The notes under the pieces: model-generated | Databases searched by the model: none | What the model was told of the DNA's origin: nothing | The model's input: only the letters and a program-made list of their open reading frames with translations | Part shown: positions 8,023 to 18,018 of the stretch, piece after piece | Layout: the number at the start of each line of letters is the position of its first letter | Numbering within the stretch: the first letter of the stretch is position 1 | Assembly: GCF_017303295.1 (NCBI RefSeq) | Contig: NZ_JAFKOK010000009.1 | Span: 62,001 to 126,000, forward strand | Reading direction: 5' to 3' | Origin: Rhodobacter sp. NTK016B | GTDB lineage: Bacteria > Pseudomonadota > Alphaproteobacteria > Rhodobacterales > Rhodobacteraceae | DNA length: 64,000 nt | Made by a program: the position numbers and the translations under genes

Positions 8023-8823
8023 GTGTCCGAAAACCCGCTGCACCTTGCCTATGACGACCTGCGCCGCGTGCTCTCGCGCCCGTCATCGCTGGTGATCATC
8101 GCGGCGGTTGTCGCGGCACTGGGTATCTCGGGGCCTTTCGGCACGATCGATTCGCTGACCTTCGTCCCGCGACTGGGCTATTGGGTGGCGATCGTCGCGA
8201 TCACGCTGCCCAGTTGCTGGCTGGCCTGCCTGACCGTCGTCTTCGCCTTGCGCGCGCGCGGGTTCGGCAGGATGGCGCTTTGGATCGCGGGCAGCGTCGT
8301 CGCGGCCCTTCTCGCCACGGCCGAGGTCGCGGTCATCAACCTGCTGGTCTACAACCAATCGATCTTCGCGGCGGGCGAGACCTCCGCCCTGTTGCTGTCG
8401 ACCGTCCCGATTGCCGTTTTGATCACCGCAGCCTTCACTTGGGGCTATCGCGACATCGACCCGGATCAAGCGGATGACAGCCCCCCTGCCCCCGCCCAGA
8501 CCGGCCCGCAAGCCCCAAGGCTGCTGGCCCGGCTGCCCCTCGATAAGCGTGGCGCGCTGATCTCGCTGTCGGTACAGGACCATTATGTCGAGATCGTCAC
8601 CGCGAAAGGCCGCGCGATGCTGTTGATGCGGCTGGGCGACGCCATCACTGAGGCCGAGGGCTGCGCCGGATTGCAGGTTCACCGCTCGCATTGGGTGGCG
8701 CTGGATCAGGTACGCGCAAGCCGCCGCGATGGCGCGCGGGGCGTGCTGACACTGTCGGACGGGCGCGAGATCCCGGTCAGCCGCACCTATCTGCCCGAAG
8801 CGAAAGAGGCCGGGCTTTTCTGA
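8023..8823 (+). CDS. Membrane-anchored LytTR-type DNA-binding protein
   Basis: A 266-residue protein starting at GTG with GGAGA about eight bases upstream; an in-frame ATG 36 bases earlier has no binding site. Residues about 20-145 contain four hydrophobic segments. A Pro-rich linker (about 155-170) leads to a C-terminal LytTR domain (about 172-264) with LISLSVQDHYVEIVT, LQVHRSHWVALDQV and REIPVSRTYLPE, the usual LytTR DNA-binding elements. It is therefore a transcription regulator tied to the membrane without a receiver domain. No partner kinase is adjacent and its target is unknown. Confidence 0.85.
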   Translation: MSENPLHLAYDDLRRVLSRPSSLVIIAAVVAALGISGPFGTIDSLTFVPRLGYWVAIVAITLPSCWLACLTVVFALRARGFGRMALWIAGSVVAALLATAEVAVINLLVYNQSIFAAGETSALLLSTVPIAVLITAAFTWGYRDIDPDQADDSPPAPAQTGPQAPRLLARLPLDKRGALISLSVQDHYVEIVTAKGRAMLLMRLGDAITEAEGCAGLQVHRSHWVALDQVRASRRDGARGVLTLSDGREIPVSRTYLPEAKEAGLF

Positions 8824-8833
8824 GCCCGGCCTC
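8806..8833. terminator. Stem-loop between convergent genes
   Basis: GAGGCCGGGCT (8806-8816) pairs with AGCCCGGCCTC (8823-8833) across a six-base loop. The stem includes the end of the LytTR gene and its stop codon. It could stop transcription from both directions, although T-tracts are weak. Confidence 0.5.
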
Positions 8834-8857
8834 GATCCGTGTTCTGAGCGTTCGGCG

Positions 8858-10543
8858 TTACTTGCCGCTGGGCGCTGCGGGGGCCGTCGGCGCCGCGGGC
8901 ACCGCCGGGGCCAGCGGCACGGCGGCGCGCATCGGTGCCGGGGTCTCGCCCGACGCGGCGGCGAGCGCCTGAAGCACAAGCTGGTTGCGCGAGGCCGGGC
9001 CGGGCTGGAACGCGACCTCGGTCGTCAGCGAAACGGGCACCGACGCGTTGAACCATTCCGACGCCAGATCACGCCGCTGCACCGCGCCGATCCCCTGCAT
9101 CAGGTGATGGGCGGGCAGCTCGCCATAGGCGGTTTCGCCCAGCGCCGACAGGACCAGAGCCGAAGCGATGGCAACATCCAGATTGTCCGCCGAATAGCCC
9201 GAGGACAGGCAGATCCGGGCATAGGTCGCCAGATCCGTGGTGCTCATGCCCGAGCCGAGCATCCATTGCGTCGTCGCGCCCAGCACGACGTCGCGCGCCT
9301 GCAGCGACAGGGCGGAAACCTGCGGTTGAAGCTCTTGTCCCAGCGTTTCGCAATCGCCGGTCACGCTGGCCGGGGTCACACCCAGCTGGGTCATCAGCGC
9401 CTCGCCATCGGCGATGGCATAGCCGCGCGCGACGCAGAACTGTTCGTTCAGGGTGAAGACCGGGTCGGTCATGTTGCCCAGATCGCTGTAGCCGCCATTG
9501 GCCGATGTCACGAGCCCCACACGGTTGCAATGCGAGGCAAGCGACGCCGATTGCGCGCGCGCGCCGCCGCCCAGAAAGCTGGGACGCGTGGGCGTCGCAG
9601 CGGCTGTCGCACCGGCCGCCGGGCTGGCGCCGGGATTGGGGACCATCGGCTGCGCGGCGGCGACCGGGGCGGCCAGCGTGCCCGCCGGGGCGGTTCCCTG
9701 CGGCATGGCCGGGGCCGAGACGGCGACTGTCGCGCCCTCGCTCAGCCGGCAGGCGGATTGCAGACAGTCAAAGGCCGCGGGCGTCGCGTCGTTCGACTGG
9801 AAGTCGTTGCGCGCATAGCCGTCGGGGGTCGAGACGAAGACCTGCACGGTGCAGGCCTGTGCGTTGCACCAGAAGGCCGAGCCGGTGACCGAGGTGTCGA
9901 TGATATAGTCGGTGCGCCCGTCGCCGTTGAGATCGCTGAGCTGGACGAAGCCCGAGCGCGTGACCAGCTGTTCTGCCGACGGGTCCGAGCTTTCGGCGAT
10001 GGTATCGACCGCATCGGCCACTTCGGGCGGCAGGCCATAGGCCCCGGCGCTGCGCGAGCCGCCGCCGCGCATCTCGTCGCGGACGGTTTCCAGAAGACCG
10101 CGCACGCCGTCGCGATGGCGCGACGAGATGCGCGACACTTCGGCCCCCCCGGCGATGGCCCGCTGGTAAGCCGTGACCAGCACGAGGCGTTCGAATTCCA
10201 GCAACTGGCCGGTAACGGGGAAATTCAGATAGGTCTGGTAATTGCGAATGCCGTTGCGCGAATTGGGCCCCAGCGAGCCATCGACGACACCGACATTCCA
10301 GCCGAAATGGTTCAGCGCGGTCTGAATCTCGCGGGCCTGTTGACGGGCCGCGCTGTCGACGACGACCGTGCGACGCACGACACGGGTGCGCTGTTGCGAC
10401 TGTGCGGCGCCTGCGATGATGGCGCCGCCGATGATCCCGCCCAGCACACCGGCGGCAAGGCTGCGTTGGGCTTCGGCGCGTTCGACGCTGGTGGCGACAA
10501 GCGCGGCGACAAGCGCTGTAGTGGTGAAAATCTTAGAGGTCAT
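8858..10543 (-). CDS. Secreted peptidoglycan-binding-like protein
   Basis: A 561-residue protein. I start it at the second ATG (10541-10543), which has GGGA eight bases upstream. The signal peptide ends near AEA-Q (about residue 25) and is followed by a glycine-zipper stretch GVLGGIIGGAIIAGAA. Residues about 65-125 resemble a peptidoglycan-binding (PG_binding_1) repeat: IQTALNHFGWNVGVVDGSLG. A DLNGDGRTDY loop near 200 looks like a calcium-binding FG-GAP/dockerin-like loop. A Pro/Ala-rich linker precedes a helical C-terminal half and a Pro-Ala tail. It probably acts at the cell envelope; enzymatic activity is not evident. Confidence 0.7.
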   Translation of the reverse strand: MTSKIFTTTALVAALVATSVERAEAQRSLAAGVLGGIIGGAIIAGAAQSQQRTRVVRRTVVVDSAARQQAREIQTALNHFGWNVGVVDGSLGPNSRNGIRNYQTYLNFPVTGQLLEFERLVLVTAYQRAIAGGAEVSRISSRHRDGVRGLLETVRDEMRGGGSRSAGAYGLPPEVADAVDTIAESSDPSAEQLVTRSGFVQLSDLNGDGRTDYIIDTSVTGSAFWCNAQACTVQVFVSTPDGYARNDFQSNDATPAAFDCLQSACRLSEGATVAVSAPAMPQGTAPAGTLAAPVAAAQPMVPNPGASPAAGATAAATPTRPSFLGGGARAQSASLASHCNRVGLVTSANGGYSDLGNMTDPVFTLNEQFCVARGYAIADGEALMTQLGVTPASVTGDCETLGQELQPQVSALSLQARDVVLGATTQWMLGSGMSTTDLATYARICLSSGYSADNLDVAIASALVLSALGETAYGELPAHHLMQGIGAVQRRDLASEWFNASVPVSLTTEVAFQPGPASRNQLVLQALAAASGETPAPMRAAVPLAPAVPAAPTAPAAPSGK

Positions 10544-10622
10544 GATAAGCATCCCGAACGAAACAACTGTATGGCGAGCAGGCTAGCACCGGCTTGCGGC
10601 TTGCGCCAAGCAATGTCTGCAG

Positions 10623-10658
10623 GGCCGGTGAATAAAATAAGGTGTATTCACACCGGCC
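10623..10658 (-). promoter_or_regulatory. Stem-loop over the end of the small membrane peptide gene
   Basis: GGCCGGTG (10623-10630) pairs with CACCGGCC (10651-10658), and the stem can extend through AATA/TATT with a two-base bulge. It covers the last codons and stop of the small gene at 10648-10737. There is no T-tract, so termination is uncertain. Confidence 0.45.
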
Positions 10659-10737
10659 ATGCGGCGATCACCGGCAACGCGGCGAGCGAGGCCACCAGAA
10701 GAACGGCGGCCAAAGTCGTCTGACTGAGTTGAAACAT
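10648..10737 (-). CDS. Small membrane peptide, 29 residues
   Basis: An ATG at 10735-10737 is preceded by an excellent Shine-Dalgarno, AAGGAGGGATC-ATG, the best in its neighbourhood. The 29-codon frame begins [14 protein letters not shown] and continues as one hydrophobic helix (residues about 8-29) ending in WPV before TGA. It would be a single-pass inner-membrane peptide. It is divergent from lipB and lies upstream of, and in the same direction as, the secreted protein gene. I do not recognise a family. Support is limited to the binding site and the hydrophobic composition. Confidence 0.55.
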   Translation of the reverse strand: MFQLSQTTLAAVLLVASLAALPVIAAWPV

Positions 10738-10851
10738 GATCCCTCCTTGTCATGCGGGCGGCCTTTTTCGCGGCGCGCTTGCTTGATCCTTTTCCGTCTG
10801 TCGCTACTTTGCGCCCGAAGGTTCAATCGGCGATCAGGGAAAGTTCAGCGC

Positions 10852-11520
10852 ATGGAATGGACGGTGCTCGAAGGGCTTCAGCCCTATGCCGAGACGCTGG
10901 CGGCGATGGAAGAGCGTGTTGCGGCGATCGCGCGCGGTGACGCGGACGAGGCCATCTGGCTACTGGAACACCCGCCACTCTATACCGCCGGCACCTCGGC
11001 CCGCGCCGAGGATCTGACCCAACCCGACCGTTTCCCGGTCTTCACCGCCGGGCGCGGCGGGCAATACACCTATCACGGCCCCGGTCAGCGCGTGGCCTAT
11101 GTCATGCTGGACCTCAACAAGCGCGGGCGCGACGTGCGCTGCTTCGTGCACCGGCTGGAAGACTGGGTGATCGGCACGCTGGGCGAGTTCAACGTCACCG
11201 GCGAACGGCGCGAGGGGCGCGTGGGCGTCTGGGTCGAGCGCCGCGACAAGGCCCCCAATGCCGACGGCTCGGTGCGCGAAGACAAGATCGCCGCGATCGG
11301 CATCAAGCTGCGCCGCTGGATCAGCTTCCACGGTATCTCGATCAATGTCGAACCGGACCTGTCGCATTTCGACGGCATCGTGCCCTGCGGCATCCGCGAG
11401 CATGGCGTGACCAGTCTGGTGGATCTGGGCCTGCCGGTGACGATGACGGATCTGGACGTGGCGCTGAAACGGCAATTCGATCAGGTCTTTGCCGAAGACA
11501 TCGCCTGCAAGGCTGGCTGA
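10852..11520 (+). CDS. lipB: Octanoyl-[acyl carrier protein]:protein octanoyltransferase
   Basis: A 222-residue LipB, which moves octanoate from acyl carrier protein to lipoyl domains of the 2-oxo acid dehydrogenases and the glycine cleavage H protein. Family motifs are [20 protein letters not shown] (residues about 64-83), the catalytic Lys region [12 protein letters not shown] and the Cys region [18 protein letters not shown] lies 11 bases upstream of the ATG, slightly far. An in-frame extension upstream has no family resemblance. LipA is not in this window. Confidence 0.96.
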   Translation: MEWTVLEGLQPYAETLAAMEERVAAIARGDADEAIWLLEHPPLYTAGTSARAEDLTQPDRFPVFTAGRGGQYTYHGPGQRVAYVMLDLNKRGRDVRCFVHRLEDWVIGTLGEFNVTGERREGRVGVWVERRDKAPNADGSVREDKIAAIGIKLRRWISFHGISINVEPDLSHFDGIVPCGIREHGVTSLVDLGLPVTMTDLDVALKRQFDQVFAEDIACKAG

Positions 11521-11615
11521 CGCGAGTGATCGCCGCGGCGCCGTTTATGCTAGGGCCGCCGGGCACACACCGCTACTGTACGAGCTGCCGCCTTTCGCGG
11601 CCGGGAAGCCCTTTC

Positions 11616-11984
11616 ATGACATCGTTTCAGGCCGCATCGCGGCATCTGCTCGGCCTTGCGGCCGCCTGTTGTTTTGCGGCGCTGCCGGCGCTGGCGCAGG
11701 ATCTTCACGGCGACCCGTCCGGCTTCAACCTGTTCAACGATTCCAGCCGGGTGATGATTGCCTTCGCGGTCGAACTCGACAGCGGCAATTACACCGAGAA
11801 CCTGCTGGATCAGCCGATGCAACCGGGCATCGGCCGAACCATGGATCTGCAGGGGATTCTGGACGGCGCCTGCGACCACCGGACCCGCATCGTCTGGGCG
11901 GGCGGAGAGACGCAGGATGTCCTCGTGCCCTACTGCACCATCGCGTCGCTTTCGCTGACCGATACCGAGGTGCTGTACGACTGA
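11616..11984 (+). CDS. Secreted protein of unknown function, 122 residues
   Basis: The ATG at 11616 has GGGAAG nine bases upstream and starts a clear signal peptide, hydrophobic around residues 10-25 with likely cleavage at ALA-QD. The mature protein of about 95 residues is acidic and contains GFNLFNDSSRVMIAFAVELD and two cysteines (DGACDHRT and VPYCTIAS) that could form a disulfide. I do not recognise the family. Its last 55 bases overlap tail-to-tail with the aminotransferase gene on the other strand. Confidence 0.65.
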   Translation: MTSFQAASRHLLGLAAACCFAALPALAQDLHGDPSGFNLFNDSSRVMIAFAVELDSGNYTENLLDQPMQPGIGRTMDLQGILDGACDHRTRIVWAGGETQDVLVPYCTIASLSLTDTEVLYD

Positions 11985-13189
11985 TCGGCGCGGATGAGGC
12001 GGCCCAGCCGCTTCATCCCTTCTTCGATCATCGACTCGCCCGCGCAGGAAAAGCTCAGCCGCAGCGTGTTGCCGTTCGAGCCATCGGCAAAGAAGGCGCG
12101 TCCCGGGACGAAGGCGACCTTTTCCGTCTTCAGCGACTGCGCCAGCAGATCGGCGCCGTCCATGCCCGTGGGCAAAGTGAGCCAGACGAACATGCCGCCT
12201 TCGGGTTTGGTGAAGCGCACGCCCTCGGACATGTAGCGCCTGAGCGCCGAGAGCATCGCATCGCGCCGCGCGGCATAGGTCGTGCGCAGCATCGCGACGT
12301 GATCGTCGAAGATCGCGCGGGCGACATGGTTGGTGGCGATCTGGTTAAGCGTCGGCGAATGTAGATCAGCGGCCTGCTTCATCAGCACCAGCTGCTGGAT
12401 GACCGGCCGCGCTGCCACCACCCAGCCCACCCGCAAGCCCGGCGACAGCACTTTCGAGAACGAGCCCGAATAGATCGTCCGGCATTGCTGCAGATCGCCC
12501 TTGCGCGCGAGTTCCAGCGCCAGAATCGGCGGGATCGCCGCGCCATCATAGCGCAGCGCCTGATAGGCCGCGTCCTCGATCACCGCGATATCCAGCTCTT
12601 CGGCCAGATCTAGCAGCGCCTCGCGTCCCGAGCGGTCCAGCGTCTCGCCGGTGGGATTGGCGAAATCGGCGGACAGATAGGCAAATTTCACCCGCCCTCC
12701 CCCGGCCCGCGCCGCCTGCGCGATGTCCGAACCGGGGCGGTTGCCCTTGGGGTCGAGCCGGTCATAACGCGGCTCATAAGCGTTGAAGGCCCCCAGCGCG
12801 CCCATATAGGCGGGCCATGTCACCAGCGCGGTGTCGCCGGGATCGAGCATCAGCTTGCCGAGATAATCGAGCGCCTGTTGCGACCCCGACGTGATCAGAA
12901 CGTCATCGGCGCTGCAGGGGATGCCGATCTGGCCCATCTGCCCGGCGATCCATTCGCGCAGGGGCAGATACCCCTCGGACACCGAGTATTGCAGCGCGGC
13001 ACCCGCCGCGGGGCCGGTCAGGGCCGCAGACATCGCGTCGCGGAAGGTTTCCGTGGGAAAAAGCGCCGGATCGGGGATGCCGCCCGCGAACGAGATGATG
13101 TCGGGCTGATCCAGAAGTTTCAAAAGTTCGCGGATTTCGGATGCTTTCATGCGTCCGTTGCGAGCTGCGAGCACGTTTTGCCAATCCAT
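11930..13189 (-). CDS. PLP-dependent aminotransferase (fold type I, LysN/2-aminoadipate type)
   Basis: A 419-residue enzyme; the ATG at 13187-13189 has GGAGA six bases upstream. Signature elements are the N-terminal MKASEIRELLKLL, PDIISFAGGIPDP, the substrate-loop ADFANPTGETL, DAAYQAL (Asp to the PLP ring nitrogen) and the PLP lysine in YSGSFSKVLSPGLRVGW. The group includes 2-aminoadipate, aromatic and branched-chain transaminases, related to the C-terminal part of MocR proteins, but no DNA-binding domain is present here. It transfers amino groups to a 2-oxo acid; the exact substrate cannot be fixed. Confidence 0.9.
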   Translation of the reverse strand: MDWQNVLAARNGRMKASEIRELLKLLDQPDIISFAGGIPDPALFPTETFRDAMSAALTGPAAGAALQYSVSEGYLPLREWIAGQMGQIGIPCSADDVLITSGSQQALDYLGKLMLDPGDTALVTWPAYMGALGAFNAYEPRYDRLDPKGNRPGSDIAQAARAGGGRVKFAYLSADFANPTGETLDRSGREALLDLAEELDIAVIEDAAYQALRYDGAAIPPILALELARKGDLQQCRTIYSGSFSKVLSPGLRVGWVVAARPVIQQLVLMKQAADLHSPTLNQIATNHVARAIFDDHVAMLRTTYAARRDAMLSALRRYMSEGVRFTKPEGGMFVWLTLPTGMDGADLLAQSLKTEKVAFVPGRAFFADGSNGNTLRLSFSCAGESMIEEGMKRLGRLIRADQSYSTSVSVSESDAMVQ

Positions 13190-13406
13190 CGTCATTCTCC
13201 GGCGTTGTCTGGCGGACAAGGCACCGGGCCGGGATATATGTCAATCTTGCTGACCTTAATGTTTCAGCGAAGCGCCCAATTTGTGATCGCGAACGCCGTT
13301 TCGCAGGGAATTCCGCCCGCTTGCCGCCGAATCGTGGGTGTCGCCGGGACAGAGCGTGATTCGGCCCATCCTCCCTTCGCCCCCGTCACAGCCGCGCGAG
13401 CGGTCC

Positions 13407-13420
13407 TTGACTTGCATCAA
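13407..13420. promoter_or_regulatory. FNR/FnrL-type box before ctaD
   Basis: TTGACTTGCATCAA matches the FNR consensus TTGAT-N4-ATCAA with one mismatch. It lies 142 bases before the ctaD start within the 372-base divergent region 13190-13561, which also serves the aminotransferase. In Rhodobacter, FnrL links oxygen supply to terminal oxidase expression, so oxygen-dependent control of this aa3 gene is plausible. The rest of the gap shows no other element I can defend. Confidence 0.6.
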
Positions 13421-13561
13421 ATTTTTCCACTCTGCGACATCAGGGACATTGCCGCCGCAGCACGAGCATTCTAGAACGGGACCAAGTCTTTGCCGGGGTC
13501 TTACGATTCACGGGCGAAGATTGCGTGAGAAAAAATGTTCGCAAGGGAACGGGAGCAACGA

Positions 13562-15217
<1,656 letters not shown>

Positions 15218-15237
15218 GGCAAGGCCCACCAGACATG

Positions 15238-15270
15238 AAAGGGCCCCGGAGACATCTCCGGGGCCCTTTT
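15238..15270 (+). terminator. Rho-independent terminator after ctaD
   Basis: AAAGGGCCCCGGAGA and TCTCCGGGGCCCTTT form 15-base perfect arms around CA, ending in a T run. It is symmetrical and could act in both directions. Confidence 0.92.
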
Positions 15271-15396
15271 CCGTTGAGCCCCCCACATTCGTCACCAAAG
15301 GTGATAGAGCAGACAGGCCGCCATACCCCCGGCCGCTGCCTGTCGTGACTGGCGGCAAGGGGACATCCGCGTGAAGGCGGCCAAGGGAGAAACCGA

Positions 15397-16038
15397 ATGC
15401 TGACACTCTGGGGACGCCGGGATTCGTCGAACGTGCAATCCGTGGCCTGGACGTTGGCCGAGCTGGGCCTGACCTATGAGCGCCACGATGTCGGCCACCG
15501 ATTCGGCGGCACCGATACGCCCGAATACATCGCCATGAACCCAAACCGCACCGTGCCGGTGCTGAAGGATGGCGACGGGCCTGCGCTGTGGGAATCGGCG
15601 GCGATCGTGCGCTACCTTGCCAACCGTTACGCGCCCGAGGAATTCTGGCCCGCCGACCCGCTGGCGCGCGCCGATGTCGATCGCTGGGCGGAATGGGCGA
15701 AGGTCAATGTGAACGTGCCCTTCGGGCTTTCGATCTTCTACCCGCTGACCTTCCTGCCGCCCGAAAAGCGCGACAGCGACGCTATCGCCCGCGCCATGAC
15801 CGCCATCGGCCAGAAGCTGCAGATCGCGGACGCACGGCTGCGGGATCGCGATTACATGATGGGCCCGGCCCTGACGCTGGCCGATATCCACATGGGCAAT
15901 CTGCTCTATCGCTATTACGCGATGGATCTCGACCGCCCCGACCTGCCCGCACTGGCGGCCTATTACGACCGTCTTAGCGCGCGCCCGGCCTATGCCGAGC
16001 ATGTCATGGTCTCTTTCGACGCCCTTCGCCCCCGCTGA
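15397..16038 (+). CDS. Glutathione S-transferase family protein
   Basis: A 213-residue GST. The N-terminal thioredoxin-like domain (about residues 1-80) carries GRRDSSNVQSVAWTLAEL, with the Ser/Asn glutathione-binding region at residues 8-11, and the cis-proline and ESAA glutathione contacts in NRTVPVLKD and LWESAAIVRYLA. The helical C-terminal domain has the usual LADIHMGNLLYRY Asp. It conjugates or reduces small electrophiles with glutathione; the substrate is unknown. GGGAGA lies about eight bases upstream of the ATG. Confidence 0.9.
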   Translation: MLTLWGRRDSSNVQSVAWTLAELGLTYERHDVGHRFGGTDTPEYIAMNPNRTVPVLKDGDGPALWESAAIVRYLANRYAPEEFWPADPLARADVDRWAEWAKVNVNVPFGLSIFYPLTFLPPEKRDSDAIARAMTAIGQKLQIADARLRDRDYMMGPALTLADIHMGNLLYRYYAMDLDRPDLPALAAYYDRLSARPAYAEHVMVSFDALRPR

Positions 16039-16045
16039 CTCCCCG

Positions 16046-16540
16046 ATGCCCTATACCCTGACTTATCACACCCCGACCGAGGCCTCGCTCAGCGCCCGCC
16101 CCTATAACGCGCTGAACCCGCGCGGCTTTGCCATGACCATCGGCATGACGGCGGCGACTCTGGCGCTGCCGCTGATCGCGGTGCTGGGCTCTCCGGTAAT
16201 GTGGGGGCTGTTGCCCTTTGCCGGACTGGCGCTGTGGGGGTTGTGGTTCGGGCTCGACCGCAACTGGCGCGACCGGCAGATCCTTGAGGAAATGACCCTC
16301 TCGCGCCAAGGGTTGTCGCTGGTCCGCAAGAACCCGCGCGGCCCGCAGCAGGAATGGCAGGCGGATCCGCACTGGGCGACGATCCGCATGATCCCCAAGG
16401 GCGGCCCGGTCGAGAACTACCTGATTCTGGGCGGCGGCGGGCGAGAGGTCGAGTTGGGCGCCTTCCTGACGCCCGACGAGCGCGACTCGCTGCATGAGGC
16501 GCTGGCCGCGCTGCTGATCCGGCTGAAATCCTACGCCTGA
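16046..16540 (+). CDS. DUF2244 family integral membrane protein
   Basis: A 164-residue protein with two adjacent hydrophobic segments (about residues 28-47 and 50-68) followed by a soluble beta-rich region (WQADPHWATIRM, YLILGGGGREVELGAFL). This arrangement and the conserved N-terminal YNALNPRGF match the DUF2244 family, widespread in alphaproteobacteria and often near cytochrome oxidase genes. Function is unknown. The start chosen is the ATG at 16046, just after the GST stop, rather than an in-frame ATG inside the GST gene. It converges on yqeY with a four-base gap. Confidence 0.8.
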   Translation: MPYTLTYHTPTEASLSARPYNALNPRGFAMTIGMTAATLALPLIAVLGSPVMWGLLPFAGLALWGLWFGLDRNWRDRQILEEMTLSRQGLSLVRKNPRGPQQEWQADPHWATIRMIPKGGPVENYLILGGGGREVELGAFLTPDERDSLHEALAALLIRLKSYA

Positions 16541-16544
16541 GCGG

Positions 16545-17015
16545 TCAGGACACCGCGCCGCTGAGTCGCGCTTTCACCTGCGGGCCCACCGCGCCGAAAT
16601 CCATCTGGCCGGTATAGCGCGACTTCAGCGCGTTCATCACCGGCCCCATGTCGCGAATCGATCCCGCTTCAAGCTCGGTGATTACCTCTTCGATCGCGGC
16701 GCTCACCTCGTCTGCGGACAATTGGCGCGGCAGATAGGTCTCGATCACCTTGATCTCGGCCTCTTCGCGTTCCACCAGTTCCAGCCGCCCCCCCTCTTCA
16801 TAGGCGCGCGCGCTTTCCTGACGCTGCTTGACCATCCGCGACAGGACGGCGGTAATCTCGTCATCCGACATTTCACGGTCTTCGCCGTCGCCTCGCAGCG
16901 CGATGTCGCGATCCTTGATCGCGGCATTGATCAGGCGCAGCGTGGAAAGCCGCAGCTGATCCTTGTTCTTCATCGCTTGCTTGAGGTCTTCTGAGATCCG
17001 GGCGCGAAGCGTCAT
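16545..17015 (-). CDS. GatB/YqeY domain protein
   Basis: A 156-residue stand-alone YqeY protein: MTLRARISEDLKQAMKN at the N-terminus, TLRLINAAIK, a helical bundle, and the C-terminal GatB-like segment ending in GPVMNALKSRYTGQMDFGAV. The family resembles the tRNA-binding tail domain of the GatB amidotransferase subunit, but no enzymatic role is established. It is transcribed towards the DUF2244 gene. The upstream region 17016-17187 holds its promoter; no motif is distinct. Confidence 0.92.
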   Translation of the reverse strand: MTLRARISEDLKQAMKNKDQLRLSTLRLINAAIKDRDIALRGDGEDREMSDDEITAVLSRMVKQRQESARAYEEGGRLELVEREEAEIKVIETYLPRQLSADEVSAAIEEVITELEAGSIRDMGPVMNALKSRYTGQMDFGAVGPQVKARLSGAVS

Positions 17016-17187
17016 CAGGTCTGTGTCCTGCTTGGGTCAACAGTCGCCGACCATACGCTCATGACCCCGCGAGGGCAATGTTTTCGCCGCACCTGCAAAC
17101 AGCGAAAACCGGGGTCGGGAATTCCTGTATCAGACCCGCCCGGGGGCCTTGACACGCGCGCGGCGATACCGCAAATAGCGCCGCGTG

Positions 17188-17263
<76 letters not shown>

Positions 17264-17553
17264 CTTCCTTCCACCGCTGAACCGCAATCCCGGGCCCGCC
17301 GCAACGGGCTACGGCTGACTGCGCCTATGAGCACCGGCAACCCGCGCGCGAAGCCGGGCGTTGTATACCCGCGAAACTTTTTGTTTGCGTTTCACGCACC
17401 GCGCGGGCGGTGATCGGCGAAAAATCGCCTTTACACACCGAGTTGTGGCTTTACAGTGCGTTTTAGTGAGTGGTGTGACCTATTGTTCGTGTATTCACCG
17501 TCCTTGCGTTCCCAGTAACAGAACATCGGTCAAAGCGTGTTCCGGAAGGAGCT

Positions 17554-17937
17554 ATGAAACTTCGAATTCTACAGGTCGATGACGATCCTCACGTCCTGGA
17601 AATCTCGCGGATTGCCCTGCAGGACATTGGCGGGAATGAGGTTTTTCAGTTCTCGAACGGCCGTGAAGCGATCGACAATGCGGCAGCGTTGTCACCGGAT
17701 GTGATCTTGCTTGATCTCATGATGCCCCAATTTGGGGGGCGTGATGTCTTGCAGGGATTGCGCGAGATCGAGTCATGTTCCGATACTCCGGTTCTATTTT
17801 TAACCGGGCGGACAGATTCCGCCAGTACGAGCATTGGAAGCGAACCCGGCGTGATCGGTTTTTTAAGAAAGCCTTTCGATGCGATGACTTTGTCCCAAAG
17901 CATCCTAGATGCAATGGGATTGGGAAAGGCGTCGTAG
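17554..17937 (+). CDS. Single-domain response regulator (CheY-like)
   Basis: A 127-residue receiver domain without output domain. Key residues are the acidic cluster VDDDPHV (8-14), the phospho-acceptor Asp in VILLDLMMPQFGG (about residue 52), the conserved Thr in LFLTGRTD and the Lys in FLRKPFDA. GGAAGGAG lies just upstream of the ATG. It opens a phosphorelay locus whose other members are two longer response regulators, a PAS histidine kinase and an Hpt protein, and may act as a phosphate shuttle or sink. Confidence 0.93.
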   Translation: MKLRILQVDDDPHVLEISRIALQDIGGNEVFQFSNGREAIDNAAALSPDVILLDLMMPQFGGRDVLQGLREIESCSDTPVLFLTGRTDSASTSIGSEPGVIGFLRKPFDAMTLSQSILDAMGLGKAS

Positions 17938-18018
17938 GTATTCTGTTGCAGCATTATCCTTGTTCGCCCAGCGCAGATTAAGAAAGACGGCCCCGGCGTG
18001 GATCAGAAGGATCACAGC

